A stretch of DNA of 41,395 nt from CALAMD01 sp035301345 (GCA_035301345.1 DATGUM010000006.1:1-41395), one strand, 5' to 3'; counted from the stretch's first letter, positions 1 to 9,043 are shown. The notes: generated by a model from the sequence alone, not told the origin. Made by a program: numbers and translations.

Positions 1-103
1 CATTATCATGTCGGTTCTAGGGATTTTCGGATACGTGTAATGAAATAGGTTACCACCTATCTCATTACCTTCCCACAGGCGTCTTCGTATAGTTCTTTCA
101 CTT
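1..103 (-). repeat. Dispersed repeat, copy A (cut by window start)
   Basis: Read on the minus strand, this segment shares blocks with 709-780 on the plus strand: a GAAAGAA block, a GA(A/G)GACG(C/T)CTG(T/C)GGGAA block, and CCGAAAATCCCTA followed by ACCGACA. The two copies are inverted to each other and flank the transposase remnant at 215-594. Copy A carries an extra hairpin at 37-68 that copy B lacks. GACTCCTGCGGGAA-like blocks recur in several Bacillus genomes, but family assignment here is from memory only. The copy is truncated by the window edge. Confidence 0.6.
37..68. repeat. Hairpin inside repeat copy A
   Basis: GTAATGAAATAGGT and ACCTATCTCATTAC form a 14-bp stem with one mismatch around a 4-nt loop. 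It has no T-run on either side, so it does not look like a terminator. Compared with copy B it appears as an insertion of about 30 nt between the GGGAA and CCGAAAATC blocks. Confidence 0.6.
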
Positions 104-214
104 AAGCTGTATGCGTCATTTGTGTTTTTCTGATTTAATAATTTTTTATTATTCTTCGTCAATTTACGTATATTTCACCCGCTCATTTAAATAAATACGT
201 CAACTTGAAGCCGT

Positions 215-594
215 TTAAAGCTAAGTTAATAACTAGTAGCCTAGCAAATTCTCCAAAATATCAGCATCCTGTCATGCTAGCTCAATCGCTAAATCTTGGA
301 CAACTGGACTCATCATTTGACTACCATCAAATGCAAGGAGTTGATCTAAGAGCGACACATACTTTCCAGTTTCACGATAAAAATAATAGTTTCTTTGAAC
401 GTCTACATGACCAAACATGGAATCAAAAGTTAGCCTTCGTTTATCTTTTAACTGAAATTGTCTCTGTTTTCGGCAATAACTGCATCCATTTCTAAAAGTA
501 TTTTTTCCATAGCTTCGGAGAAGCTTTTCTGGAGAGCACGATAAACTGTACGTTCTAACTCTTCCATTGTGATTTGAGAGATGAAATTCTTCAT
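215..594 (-). pseudogene. ISLre2-family (UPF0236) transposase remnant, N-terminal part
   Basis: An intact start region (ATG at 594, GAGG ribosome site just upstream) reads MKNFISQITMEELERTVYRA and continues to about residue 46. Frame is then lost by an apparent one-base deletion near 450. After that shift the reading continues as FQLKDKRRLTFDSMFGHVDV, then RNYYFYRETGKYVSLLDQ and up to AIELA. A stop follows, then a short in-frame stretch ADILENLLGY. This order (an EELE / EAxEK / DKRR / RNYYRE..G.Y..LLD / ELA / ADILE..LGY series) is that of ISLre2-type transposases. The rest of the protein, including the catalytic part, is absent. The copy is dead. Family assignment is from memory of the family sequence. 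Confidence 0.75.
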
Positions 595-596
595 TT

Positions 597-657
597 AAGG
601 ACCTCTTCTCTTTTTATATTGGTTGTTGTGACTATAACTGTACAAAAGAGGGTCCTT
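597..657. repeat. Inverted repeat upstream of the transposase remnant
   Basis: AAGGACCTCTTCTCTTTT (about 597-614) and AAAAGAGGGTCCTT (about 643-656) are imperfect inverted repeats around a loop of about 30 nt. They lie immediately upstream of the transposase start. They could be part of the element's own leader or end. No clear role can be read from the sequence. Confidence 0.4.
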
Positions 658-708
658 ATTTTCATGCTTATTACTCACATTTATTCGGTATCATGAGTAA
701 ATTAACTT

Positions 709-780
709 GAACGAAAGAAATGTATGGAGACGTCTGCGGGAAATAGCCGTTTCCGAAAATCCCTAATACCGACACGACAG
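709..780 (+). repeat. Dispersed repeat, copy B
   Basis: This is the plus-strand counterpart of copy A at 1-103: GAAAGAA, GGAGACGTCTGCGGGAA, then CCGAAAATCCCTA and ACCGACA. It lacks the internal hairpin of copy A. It is followed at 805-828 by a small stem-loop (CGAAGAAT / ATTCTTCG). I find no gene between 600 and 950. Confidence 0.6.
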
Positions 781-907
781 TGGAGGAATTAGAAGTTGAT
801 GGTGCGAAGAATGCACTTTAATTCTTCGTGGACAAACGAAGTACATTTCTGAAGTGAAAACTTTACACAACAAGTAGGGCATAGTCCCACAAACATTTTA
901 CTCAAAA

Positions 908-942
908 GAAAAATTGCGCAAGCTGTGCTGCGCAATTTTTTA
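908..942. terminator. Bidirectional terminator after the yvlD-like gene
   Basis: AAATTGCGCA (911-920) pairs with TGCGCAATTT (929-938), a 10-bp stem with an 8-nt loop. There are T-runs on the plus side, and on the minus side (TTTTTCTTTT). On the minus strand it follows the stop codon at 955. Confidence 0.8.
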
Positions 943-954
943 TCATGCATAACT

Positions 955-1317
955 TTATCTTCTTGGGGTTGCTGTTACTCTGTGTAAAATCATCGATATG
1001 AGCGAAACGACAATTGAAGCCACGATGCCTATCGTAAAACTATCGATGACGAATGCATCTTTTAACATCCACTGCGTAATCATTAGCATCATCGCATTAA
1101 TAATAATTAAAAATAAACCGAACGTAACAATCGTCACGGGCAATGTTAGAATGATTAAAATTGGTCGGACAAAGCTATTAACAATAAACAATAAAAAGCT
1201 CGCTAATAACGCTATTTTAAAATCTTTTAAATAAACAGAGTCAAACAGTTCTGCAACGATATAAAGTGCAACGGCATTTAGAACAATCGATAAGAAAAAC
1301 CGCATAAAATATCGCAT
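955..1317 (-). CDS. yvlD: YvlD-like four-helix membrane protein (phage-holin-IV superfamily)
   Basis: This is a 120-residue, very hydrophobic protein with four predicted membrane segments and conserved-looking NSFVRPILIILTLP and NAMMLMITQ blocks, typical of the YvlD / 4TM holin-like family. The molecular role is unknown. In B. subtilis the gene sits in a cell-envelope stress cluster with a PspC-domain gene, and the same partner is directly upstream here. I chose the ATG at 1317, one base past the stop of the PspC gene, rather than the longer reading frame from 1362, because the longer form would overlap that gene by about 45 bases. Start MRYFMRFFLSIVLN fits the family length (about 117). Translation is probably coupled to the upstream gene. 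The usual yvlA and yvlB partners are not present. Confidence 0.8.
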   Translation of the reverse strand: MRYFMRFFLSIVLNAVALYIVAELFDSVYLKDFKIALLASFLLFIVNSFVRPILIILTLPVTIVTFGLFLIIINAMMLMITQWMLKDAFVIDSFTIGIVASIVVSLISMILHRVTATPRR

Positions 1318-1318
1318 G

Positions 1319-1513
1319 TTAATACACGTTTCTTTCATTCGGTACGATAAATACCGCAGCAATATATAGTAAAATAAACGTTCCTATACTTAACAGTGTT
1401 CCAGCGACAAAAAGCAAACGAATAATTGTCGCATCAATGCCAAAGAAGTCTGCTAAGCCACCTAGTACTCCTGCAATCATTCGATCATCATCTGAACGAT
1501 ATAACTTTCTCAT
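1319..1513 (-). CDS. yvlC: PspC-domain protein (YvlC-like)
   Basis: The product is 64 residues. The N-terminal half (MRKLYRSDDDRMIAGVLGGL) and the following FFGIDATIIRLLFV are the PspC signature, and one or two membrane segments follow (VAGTLLSIGTFILLYIAAVFIVP). PspC-domain proteins sit in the inner membrane and take part in envelope-stress responses. In bacilli YvlC is linked to the membrane-stress response with YvlD. The start ATG has a strong AAGGAGG site. The gene overlaps or abuts the yvlD-like gene and the two probably form one operon. Confidence is high for the domain and moderate for the stress role. Confidence 0.85.
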   Translation of the reverse strand: MRKLYRSDDDRMIAGVLGGLADFFGIDATIIRLLFVAGTLLSIGTFILLYIAAVFIVPNERNVY

Positions 1514-1543
1514 ATCAATTGCCTCCTTATGAACCGTTTCATA

Positions 1544-2227
1544 TTATTTTTGCCAAATATAGAACTTTTCTGTTCCTAAACGCTCTTTAAAATTAGCCAT
1601 CATTTCGTCCATTTCGCCAAAATCAGTCTGTTCATCAAATTTCTTAAGTAATCCTTCTGCTTGTGTTTTATGTTTTAAAATCGCTTCAAGCTTTTTATCA
1701 AACACGTCAGATACGTCATTTACAATGTCAGGCTTACCTAAAATATCTTCATGATTATGTGTAATAGCTGCTACCCAAAGTGTTGGACGAATACTTTCAT
1801 CCATTAATTGTACAGCTTTTATCGTCGCTTTTCCTAACGCGTTATGGTCGGGATGCACGCCGTGTCCTGGGTAGTGTGTAATGACTAAACTCGGTAATGG
1901 ATTTAAACTTTCAAGCACACCTTTAATATGTTCTGCCATCTTATCTAAATCTTCAAATTCCATCGTTTTATCACGATAGCCGAGTAATTTAAAATCAATA
2001 TCTAAAAACTCACACGCATCAGCGAGTTCTTGCTTACGAATTTTTGGTAGCATTTCGCGATTCGCAAAAGCTGGCGTACCCATATTTCTTCCCATTTGTC
2101 CTAAATTACCACATAAATACGTCACAGGAATATCGTTTTTTCGCCATTCCATAATTGAACCTGCCGTTCCAAATGATTCATCATCAGGATGTGGAAATAC
2201 GATTGCTACATGTGTTTGTTTATCCAT
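1544..2227 (-). CDS. bshB2: Bacillithiol biosynthesis deacetylase BshB2
   Basis: This is a PIG-L / LmbE-family zinc hydrolase of 227 residues. The metal-binding motifs are PHPDDES near residue 12 and HPDH around residue 122-125 (GHGVHPDHNALG). The family removes acetyl groups from GlcNAc-malate to give GlcN-malate, the second step of bacillithiol synthesis. B. subtilis has two such enzymes, and the full-length match including GNLGQMGRNMGTPAFANRE is to YojG (BshB2) rather than BshB1. It lies directly downstream of a yojF homologue with a 24-base gap, the same pair as in B. subtilis, so they are probably co-transcribed. In B. subtilis the pair is elsewhere on the chromosome, not beside uvrA. 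The protein is cytoplasmic. Confidence 0.92.
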   Translation of the reverse strand: MDKQTHVAIVFPHPDDESFGTAGSIMEWRKNDIPVTYLCGNLGQMGRNMGTPAFANREMLPKIRKQELADACEFLDIDFKLLGYRDKTMEFEDLDKMAEHIKGVLESLNPLPSLVITHYPGHGVHPDHNALGKATIKAVQLMDESIRPTLWVAAITHNHEDILGKPDIVNDVSDVFDKKLEAILKHKTQAEGLLKKFDEQTDFGEMDEMMANFKERLGTEKFYIWQK

Positions 2228-2251
2228 TTATATTCACCATTCCTTTTTTCC

Positions 2252-2605
2252 TTAGTTATCAAACGGTCGTTCGCTAATTTGTAAAGCTACCATTAACCTG
2301 CCATCTTCGTCATGACCTGCTAATAATAACTGCTCCTCTTCATAAATCACCCAGTCTGTTAAACCTTCTGCGTAGATCCAACCATTTTCTGTTTTTAGTC
2401 CGACGCGATGTGTCACGCCATCTTGAACGATTTTTGCTTCAGTAAATGATACTTTAACATTTCTTACGTATGCTCCAACGTTAAATGATTGGTTATGAAA
2501 ATGACTAGCGTATGCACCATTTGTCGTTTCGACATGAATATAAACGTCTTTATTTTTAAATGCATCTAAATTCGATTGCACCTTTTCTACATCAATTGTT
2601 TTCAA
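2252..2605 (-). CDS. yojF: YojF-like protein (DUF1806), partner of BshB2
   Basis: This is a 117-residue protein matching YojF over its whole length (VYIHVETTNGAYA, FNVGAYVRN, WIYAEGLTDW, EDGRLMVALQISERPF). It has no signal peptide or membrane segment. Its function is not established. Constant pairing with bshB2 suggests a role linked to bacillithiol. The only start consistent with the ribosome site (GTGAGGG) is TTG at 2605. Between this gene and the uvrA stop at 2691 there is no strong terminator, so read-through from uvrA is possible. Confidence 0.85.
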   Translation of the reverse strand: MKTIDVEKVQSNLDAFKNKDVYIHVETTNGAYASHFHNQSFNVGAYVRNVKVSFTEAKIVQDGVTHRVGLKTENGWIYAEGLTDWVIYEEEQLLLAGHDEDGRLMVALQISERPFDN

Positions 2606-2690
2606 TATATTTTTCCCTCACTTTTTAAGCTCATTTAAACGTACTTGCCTTAGTTTTACATGACCACACTTATCCGTCAAACCATTTGCA

Positions 2691-5567
2691 TTAATCGTCA
2701 GCTTGCAACTGTGCGTCCGCTATTTTTTCTTCCATTCGTTTACGATCTCGCGTGAGAATAGGTTTTAAATATTTACCCGTATATGATTGCTCCACTAATG
2801 CAACTTCTTCAGGTGTTCCCGTAGCGATAATTTCACCACCACCATCGCCACCTTCTGGGCCGAGATCAATGATATGGTCGGCTGTTTTAATAACGTCTAA
2901 ATTGTGTTCAATGACGAGGACAGTGTCACCATTTTCCACGAGTCGTTGCAATACTTTTAGTAGTCGCTGAATATCATCCGCATGCAGCCCTGTTGTCGGT
3001 TCGTCTAATATATAAAATGTCTTTCCATTTGAGCGTTTGTGTAACTCGCTCGCTAACTTCACTCGCTGTGCTTCACCACCAGATAACGTCGTTGCTGGTT
3101 GCCCTAGTTTTATATAACCTAGACCGACATCATAAATCGTTTGTAATTTTCGTTTTAGTCGTGGAATATTTTGGAAAAAATCAAGCGCTTCTTCAATCCG
3201 CATATCTAATATGTCTGCAATATTTTTTCCTTTATATTCGACGTCTAACGTTTCTCGATTGTATCTTTTTCCGTCGCACACTTCACACGGTACGTATACG
3301 TCAGGTAAAAAGTGCATTTCAATTTTAATAATACCATCCCCACGACATGCTTCACAGCGTCCGCCTTTAACGTTAAAACTAAAGCGTCCTTTTTTATATC
3401 CACGCACTTTCGCTTCATTCGTCTGTGCGTACACATCACGAATATCATCGAAAACGCTCGTATACGTCGCTGGGTTTGACCGTGGTGTTCGACCGATTGG
3501 TGACTGGTCAATCGCGATTACTTTGTCGATATGTTCGAGTCCTTTAATAGCTTTATGTGCACCGGGTTTATACTTCCCTCTGTATAAGTGTTTACCTAAA
3601 CTTTCATACAAAATATTGTTCACTAACGTACTTTTCCCTGAACCTGAAACGCCTGTCACGACGGTTAACATACTCAGTGGGAATGAAGCATCAATCGTTT
3701 TTAAATTGTTTTCTTCTGCCCCAATAACATCAATATAACGACCATCTTTTTCACGCCGTTCAAACGGCAACGGTACAAATTTTTCACCTGATAAATACGC
3801 ACCTGTTAAAGATTTTTTATTTCGCATCACTTGCTTAGGTGTTCCTTGCGCGACGACTTCCCCACCGTGCTCCCCAGCGCCTGGACCAATATCTAAAATA
3901 AAATCCGCTTCAAGCATCGTATCTTCATCATGTTCAACGACAATAAGCGTATTATCTAAGTCACGCATCTGTTTCAACGTTTGAATGAGTCGATCATTAT
4001 CACGTTGATGCAAGCCGATAGACGGCTCATCTAACACGTATAAAACACCTGTTAAAGCAGATCCGATTTGTGTTGCTAAACGTATCCGCTGTGCTTCCCC
4101 GCCAGAAAGTGTTCCAGAAGCTCGTGACAATGTTAAGTAGTCCAGTCCAACATTGATTAAAAATGATAAACGATCATTGATTTCTTTTAAAATTAAATGT
4201 GCAATTTGCATATCTTTTTCCGTTAATTGTAAGCCATCAAAAAATGCGACTGCTTCGTGAATGGAAAACTCACTCACTTGTCCAATGTGCAAATCAGCAA
4301 TTTTGACGCAAAGTGCTTCTTCATTTAAACGATAGCCGTGACATGTTTCACACGCTTTTTGTGCCATGTATTGTTCAAGTGCTTCACGTGTGAAATCTGA
4401 AGACGTTTCTCGGTAACGTCGGGCAATATTTGTAATAACACCTTCAAATTGAATCTCACTATCCCTTACTTTGCCAAAGTCATTTTCAAAACGGAAACGA
4501 ATCTTCGTTCGACCACTTCCGTACAATATTTTATTCATTTGGCGTTTCGGGATATCTTTCACTGGAATATCCATCGGAATGTCATAATGGTCACAAACAC
4601 TTTTTAACAATTGCGGATAGTACTGTGAGCTAATTGGTGCCCAAGCGACAATTGCCTGATCATTTAACGATACATCCCAATCAGGAATCACTGCATCTAA
4701 GTCAACTTCTAAGTTCGTTCCGAGTCCGTCACACGTTTGACAAGCACCGTACGGACCATTAAAAGAAAATAGACGAGGCTCAAGCTCACTGATTGAAAAT
4801 CCACAAAGTGGACAAGCGTGTAACTCACTAAAAACAAGTTCTTCTTGATCAATGATATCAACGATAATACGTCCTTCGCCTAATTTTAAAGCTGTTTCGA
4901 TTGAGTCGCTGAGACGACTACTTACATCGTCCCGAATGATAATTCGGTCGACAATGACTTCAATCGAATGTGTTTTGTTTTTATCAAGCGTTATTTCTTC
5001 TGAAACTTCTCTTATTTCACCGTTAACGCGCATACGGACGTATCCTTCTTGGCGTAACTTTTCAAATACGTGCTCATGTTCACCTTTGCGTCCACTAACG
5101 ACAGGTGCTAGTATTTGCAGACGCGTACGTTCTGGATACTGTAAAATACGGTCAACCATTTGCTGAACTGTTTGTGATTTGATTTCTACGCCGTGTTCAG
5201 GACATGTCGGGCGTCCAACTCGTGCATATAACAAGCGTAAATAGTCTGCTATTTCAGTAATCGTTCCAACGGTTGATCGTGGGTTTCTACTCGTCGTCTT
5301 CTGGTCAATGGAAATGGCTGGAGAAAGTCCTTCAATCGTATCGACATCAGGTTTATCCATTTGACCGAGAAACTGGCGAGCATAGGCAGATAATGATTCA
5401 ACGTAACGTCGTTGTCCTTCTGCATATATCGTATCAAATGCGAGAGATGATTTTCCAGATCCTGACAGTCCCGTAACGACGACGAGTTTGTTTTTCGGTA
5501 TTGATACGTCAATATCTTTTAAATTATGTGCTCTTGCTCCTTTTATTTGAATCTGCTTTTTGGACAC
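2691..5567 (-). CDS. uvrA: Excinuclease ABC subunit A
   Basis: This is the damage-recognition ATPase of nucleotide excision repair. It is full length at 958 residues and highly conserved. The first Walker A is GLSGSGKS at residues 33-40, and the second is GVSGSGKS near residue 640. The ABC signatures LSGGEAQRIRLA and LSGGEAQRVKLA are both present. Zinc-finger cysteines occur as CPLC...CQTC in the first half and CEAC...CEVC in the second. UvrA2 loads UvrB at lesions. The start is GTG at 5567 with an AAGGGGATGA site. It lies 33 bases after uvrB and is almost certainly in the same LexA-controlled transcript. Several long opposite-strand frames inside it are shadows. Confidence 0.98.
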   Translation of the reverse strand: MSKKQIQIKGARAHNLKDIDVSIPKNKLVVVTGLSGSGKSSLAFDTIYAEGQRRYVESLSAYARQFLGQMDKPDVDTIEGLSPAISIDQKTTSRNPRSTVGTITEIADYLRLLYARVGRPTCPEHGVEIKSQTVQQMVDRILQYPERTRLQILAPVVSGRKGEHEHVFEKLRQEGYVRMRVNGEIREVSEEITLDKNKTHSIEVIVDRIIIRDDVSSRLSDSIETALKLGEGRIIVDIIDQEELVFSELHACPLCGFSISELEPRLFSFNGPYGACQTCDGLGTNLEVDLDAVIPDWDVSLNDQAIVAWAPISSQYYPQLLKSVCDHYDIPMDIPVKDIPKRQMNKILYGSGRTKIRFRFENDFGKVRDSEIQFEGVITNIARRYRETSSDFTREALEQYMAQKACETCHGYRLNEEALCVKIADLHIGQVSEFSIHEAVAFFDGLQLTEKDMQIAHLILKEINDRLSFLINVGLDYLTLSRASGTLSGGEAQRIRLATQIGSALTGVLYVLDEPSIGLHQRDNDRLIQTLKQMRDLDNTLIVVEHDEDTMLEADFILDIGPGAGEHGGEVVAQGTPKQVMRNKKSLTGAYLSGEKFVPLPFERREKDGRYIDVIGAEENNLKTIDASFPLSMLTVVTGVSGSGKSTLVNNILYESLGKHLYRGKYKPGAHKAIKGLEHIDKVIAIDQSPIGRTPRSNPATYTSVFDDIRDVYAQTNEAKVRGYKKGRFSFNVKGGRCEACRGDGIIKIEMHFLPDVYVPCEVCDGKRYNRETLDVEYKGKNIADILDMRIEEALDFFQNIPRLKRKLQTIYDVGLGYIKLGQPATTLSGGEAQRVKLASELHKRSNGKTFYILDEPTTGLHADDIQRLLKVLQRLVENGDTVLVIEHNLDVIKTADHIIDLGPEGGDGGGEIIATGTPEEVALVEQSYTGKYLKPILTRDRKRMEEKIADAQLQADD

Positions 5568-5600
5568 GTTATAGTCATCCCCTTAAAAATTTGTTTATCT

Positions 5601-7589
5601 TCACGCTTCATTCGCTTTTAATTCAAAAATAATATCGCGTAATTCAGTCGCTCGTTCAAACTGCAAATCTTTTGCTGCTTGACGCATTTCTTCTTCCATC
5701 TCTTCGATAACTTTTTTCCGGTCTTTCTTCGGCATTTTCTCAATCTCACTTAACGTTGTTTCATACATTTCATCATCTTCGACAACGACTGTTGCACGAA
5801 TAACGTCACGAATTTCTTTAATAATTGTCTTCGGTGTAATGCCATGCTTTTCATTGTATGCTTGCTGAATCGTTCGACGGCGATTTGTCTCATCAATAGC
5901 TACGCGCATCGAGTCAGTTATTTTATCTGCATACATAATAACGTACCCTTTTTCATTACGTGCGGCACGTCCCATCGTTTGAATAAGTGAACGTTCAGAA
6001 CGTAAAAAGCCTTCTTTATCTGCGTCAAGAATCGCAACGAGTGATACTTCTGGAATATCCAAGCCTTCCCGAAGTAAGTTAATGCCAACTAAAACATCGT
6101 ACGTACCGACGCGTAAATCGCGAATAATCTCAATCCGTTCCAGCGTCTTTACTTCTGAATGCAAATACGCGACTTTCATATCGAGTTCTTTTAAATAATC
6201 CGTTAAATCTTCTGACATTTTTTTCGTTAATGTCGTCACTAATACGCGTTCTTTTTTCTCAACACGCTTGTTGATTTCGCCAATCAAATCATCGACTTGT
6301 CCTTTAATCGGCCGCACTTCAATTTCTGGGTCAAGCAATCCCGTCGGACGAATAATTTGTTCAATTACTTCTGGGCTATGTTCTAATTCATACGGCCCTG
6401 GCGTTGCTGAAATGTATAATAATTGGTGCGACTTCTCTTCAAATTCAGCGAACTTTAACGGACGGTTATCTAATGCTGACGGCAAACGAAACCCATGATC
6501 AACGAGCATTTGCTTTCTCGCTTGGTCACCGTTGTACATCCCACGAATTTGCGGCAACGTTGCATGAGACTCGTCAATTACGACGAGAAAATCATCAGGA
6601 AAATAATCAAACAGCGTATAAGGCGTTGATCCTGCTTCACGGTTAGCTAAATGTCTAGAATAGTTTTCAATCCCTGAGCAAAAGCCCATTTCTTCCATCA
6701 TTTCTAAATCATAATTTGTCCGCTGTTCAAGCCGTTGTGCTTCTAGCAATTTATCGTTATCACGTAACATCGTTAACTGTTCACGTAATTCTTGTTTAAT
6801 ATTTTCAATCGCTATTTTCATCTTATCCTCACCTGTGACGAAGTGTGACGCTGGAAAAATAGCGATATGATCTCTCTCACCGATAATTTCACCCGTCAAC
6901 GCATCGACGACACGAATACGGTCTATTTCATCCCCAAAAAATTCAATGCGCACACACTCTTCCTCGCGAGACGCTGGGATTACCTCGACCGAATCTCCGC
7001 GCACACGAAACGTCCCGCGTTGAAAATCAATATCATTGCGAGCGTATTGAATATCAACGAGATCACGTAAGAATTCATCACGGTCCTTTTCCATTCCTGA
7101 ACGAATAGATATCATATGCGATCCGTATTCCTCTGGTGAACCTAACCCATAAATACACGACACACTAGCAACAATTAAAACGTCTCGTCGTTCAAAAAGA
7201 GAAGCAGTTGCTGAGTGACGTAATTTATCAATTTCATCATTAATACTCGCGTCCTTTTCAATAAATGTATCTGTTGAAGGAACGTAAGCTTCTGGTTGGT
7301 AATAATCATAAAAACTAACGAAATATTCAACGGCATTATTCGGAAAATATTCTTTAAATTCACTATATAATTGCCCGGCAAGTGTTTTATTATGCGCCAT
7401 GACAAGCGTCGGACGATTAATTTCTTTAATAACGTTTGAAGCTGTAAATGTTTTTCCTGTTCCTGTCGCTCCGAGTAACGTTTGATGTCTTTGTCCTGCT
7501 AATATTTTTTCAACGAGCTGTTCAATCGCTCGTGGTTGATCGCCATTTGGCTCATAATCAGACACGAGTTCGAATGTATCTATCAACAC
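5601..7589 (-). CDS. uvrB: Excinuclease ABC subunit B
   Basis: This is the helicase-like core of the UvrABC nuclease, 662 residues. Walker A GATGTGKT is at residues 40-47. The beta-hairpin region that clamps DNA contains SFYDYYQPEAY near residue 95. The Walker B-type motif is VVIDESH, around residue 337. Helicase motif VI is QTMGRAARN. The C-terminal UVR domain (EMRQAAKDLQFERATELRD) binds UvrC. The start is GTG at 7589, chosen for its GAAGGAGG site; the next codon, TTG, is too far into the frame. The promoter region carries a near-consensus LexA box, so the pair uvrB-uvrA should be SOS-inducible. Confidence 0.98.
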   Translation of the reverse strand: MLIDTFELVSDYEPNGDQPRAIEQLVEKILAGQRHQTLLGATGTGKTFTASNVIKEINRPTLVMAHNKTLAGQLYSEFKEYFPNNAVEYFVSFYDYYQPEAYVPSTDTFIEKDASINDEIDKLRHSATASLFERRDVLIVASVSCIYGLGSPEEYGSHMISIRSGMEKDRDEFLRDLVDIQYARNDIDFQRGTFRVRGDSVEVIPASREEECVRIEFFGDEIDRIRVVDALTGEIIGERDHIAIFPASHFVTGEDKMKIAIENIKQELREQLTMLRDNDKLLEAQRLEQRTNYDLEMMEEMGFCSGIENYSRHLANREAGSTPYTLFDYFPDDFLVVIDESHATLPQIRGMYNGDQARKQMLVDHGFRLPSALDNRPLKFAEFEEKSHQLLYISATPGPYELEHSPEVIEQIIRPTGLLDPEIEVRPIKGQVDDLIGEINKRVEKKERVLVTTLTKKMSEDLTDYLKELDMKVAYLHSEVKTLERIEIIRDLRVGTYDVLVGINLLREGLDIPEVSLVAILDADKEGFLRSERSLIQTMGRAARNEKGYVIMYADKITDSMRVAIDETNRRRTIQQAYNEKHGITPKTIIKEIRDVIRATVVVEDDEMYETTLSEIEKMPKKDRKKVIEEMEEEMRQAAKDLQFERATELRDIIFELKANEA

Positions 7590-7670
7590 AATTCCTCCTT
7601 CGATCTTATTGCATATATATAACTGTTTTATATCTTTTAATCATTATTAATTATTTAACACTCACACTTT

Positions 7671-7699
7671 ATTATACCACACATACGAACAAGCATTCG
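7671..7699 (-). promoter_or_regulatory. uvrBA promoter with LexA (DinR) box
   Basis: On the minus strand CGAATGCTTGTTCG (7686-7699) matches the Bacillus SOS box CGAACNNNNGTTCG at all but one position. It overlaps the -35 region of a TATAAT -10 element (7671-7676). The arsB stop codon lies only about 20 bases upstream and no terminator is visible between them, so arsB transcripts may run into uvrB. Confidence 0.85.
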
Positions 7700-7718
7700 A
7701 TTCGTTTGCTCTAAGTAA

Positions 7719-9014
7719 CTAAGCTAAAAATAATAACCACACGTATAAGCTGATGAGTGTCAAAAATAAAGTTGGAACTGTTAGAACAACACCTACTTTA
7801 AAATAATATCCCCAAGATATTTTCATTCCTTTTTGCGCTAAAACGTGTAACCATAAAAGAGTTGCTAAAGAACCAATGGGCGTCATCTTCGGACCCAAAT
7901 CAGATCCGATAATATTTGCATAAATTAAACTTTCACGCATAAGTCCCGTCGTGTTCGTTTCTGCAATAGCTAAAGCATCAATCATAACAGTCGGCAAGTT
8001 ATTCATGACAGAAGATAAAATCGCAGCAATGAACCCCATCACGATTGTTCCTACGAATAAGCTTTGATCAGCAGCTAGCTGAATAAAAGAAGCTAATACG
8101 GCTGTTAACCCGACATTTTTTAGCCCATATACGACGACGTACATCCCAATCGAGAAGAAGACAATCGCCCATGGCGCGCTTTTCATAATCACTTTTGTCT
8201 CGACAGTTTCACTCTTTCGCGAGATGAATAGAAATATAATAGCAATACTTCCAGCAACAAATGAAACAGGTACTCCGAATGATTCACTCGTAAAGTATCC
8301 GATTAATAAGGCGACAATAACAACCCACGATAAACGAAACAGATCATTATCCCTAATCGCATCAACAGGTTCCTTTAAAAAAGATACGTCATATGAACGT
8401 GGAATACTTTTCCGGAAAAAAGTGTACAAAACAATTGTACTCGCAATAAAACTAAAAATATTTGGAACGATCATTTTAATCGCATATTCTGCAAATCCGA
8501 TGTTAAAAAAATCAGCAGCGACGATATTCACTAAGTTACTAATAATAAATGGCAACGAAGTCGTATCAGCAATGAATCCGGATGCCATTATAAACGGTAA
8601 AATAATACTATCTTTAAAACGCAGTGAACGAACCATTGCTAAAACGATAGGTGTTAAAATTAACGCTGCGCCGTCATTAGCGAATAATGCCGAAACGATT
8701 GCACCTAACGTAATCACGTAAATAAATAGCTTTATTCCACTACCTCTTGCTAATCGGGCCATATGCAATGCTGCCCATTCAAAGAAACCTATTTCATCTA
8801 GAATGAGCGATATAATAATAAGTGCAACAAATGTCAATGTCGCATTCCACACGATACTCGTTACATCAAGGACATCTATCCAAGTGACGACTCCAAATAT
8901 GAGCGCCAATAACGCCCCAGCACATGCCGACCATCCGATAGATAAACTACGTGGTTGCCAAATAACGAATAATAATGTTAATAAAAATATAATAACTGCA
9001 ACGTAAAGGTCCAT
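7719..9014 (-). CDS. arsB: Arsenite efflux pump ArsB
   Basis: This is a 431-residue polytopic membrane protein with about 12 predicted helices. It matches the ArsB type first known from Staphylococcus plasmids over its full length: GIVWNATLTFVA-like (SIVWNATLTFVALI), LILDEIGFFEWAA, FANDGAALILTPIVLAMVR, FIADTTSLPFIISNLVNI, SSVMNNLPTVMID and NIIGSDLGPKMTPIGSLATL. The family extrudes As(III) and Sb(III) from the cytoplasm. No arsR or arsC is visible nearby. An AGGAGTG ribosome site precedes the ATG. A strong terminator ends only about 30 bases upstream of the ATG, so its promoter position is unclear: it may depend on read-through from cueP-copZ. Confidence 0.93.
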   Translation of the reverse strand: MDLYVAVIIFLLTLLFVIWQPRSLSIGWSACAGALLALIFGVVTWIDVLDVTSIVWNATLTFVALIIISLILDEIGFFEWAALHMARLARGSGIKLFIYVITLGAIVSALFANDGAALILTPIVLAMVRSLRFKDSIILPFIMASGFIADTTSLPFIISNLVNIVAADFFNIGFAEYAIKMIVPNIFSFIASTIVLYTFFRKSIPRSYDVSFLKEPVDAIRDNDLFRLSWVVIVALLIGYFTSESFGVPVSFVAGSIAIIFLFISRKSETVETKVIMKSAPWAIVFFSIGMYVVVYGLKNVGLTAVLASFIQLAADQSLFVGTIVMGFIAAILSSVMNNLPTVMIDALAIAETNTTGLMRESLIYANIIGSDLGPKMTPIGSLATLLWLHVLAQKGMKISWGYYFKVGVVLTVPTLFLTLISLYVWLLFLA

Positions 9015-9043
9015 CTTCGCACTCCTAAAAGTTTTTCCAAAAC

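Noticed and set aside
205..495. Open frame of 96 aa on the plus strand
   Set aside because: It is the antisense shadow of the ISLre2 transposase remnant, which reads well on the minus strand.
3211..3738. 175-aa frame opposite uvrA
   Set aside because: Fully inside the highly conserved uvrA frame, no ribosome site and low-complexity shadow composition.
8224..8721. 165-aa frame opposite arsB
   Set aside because: It is the complement of arsB membrane helices; no family match and no expression signals.
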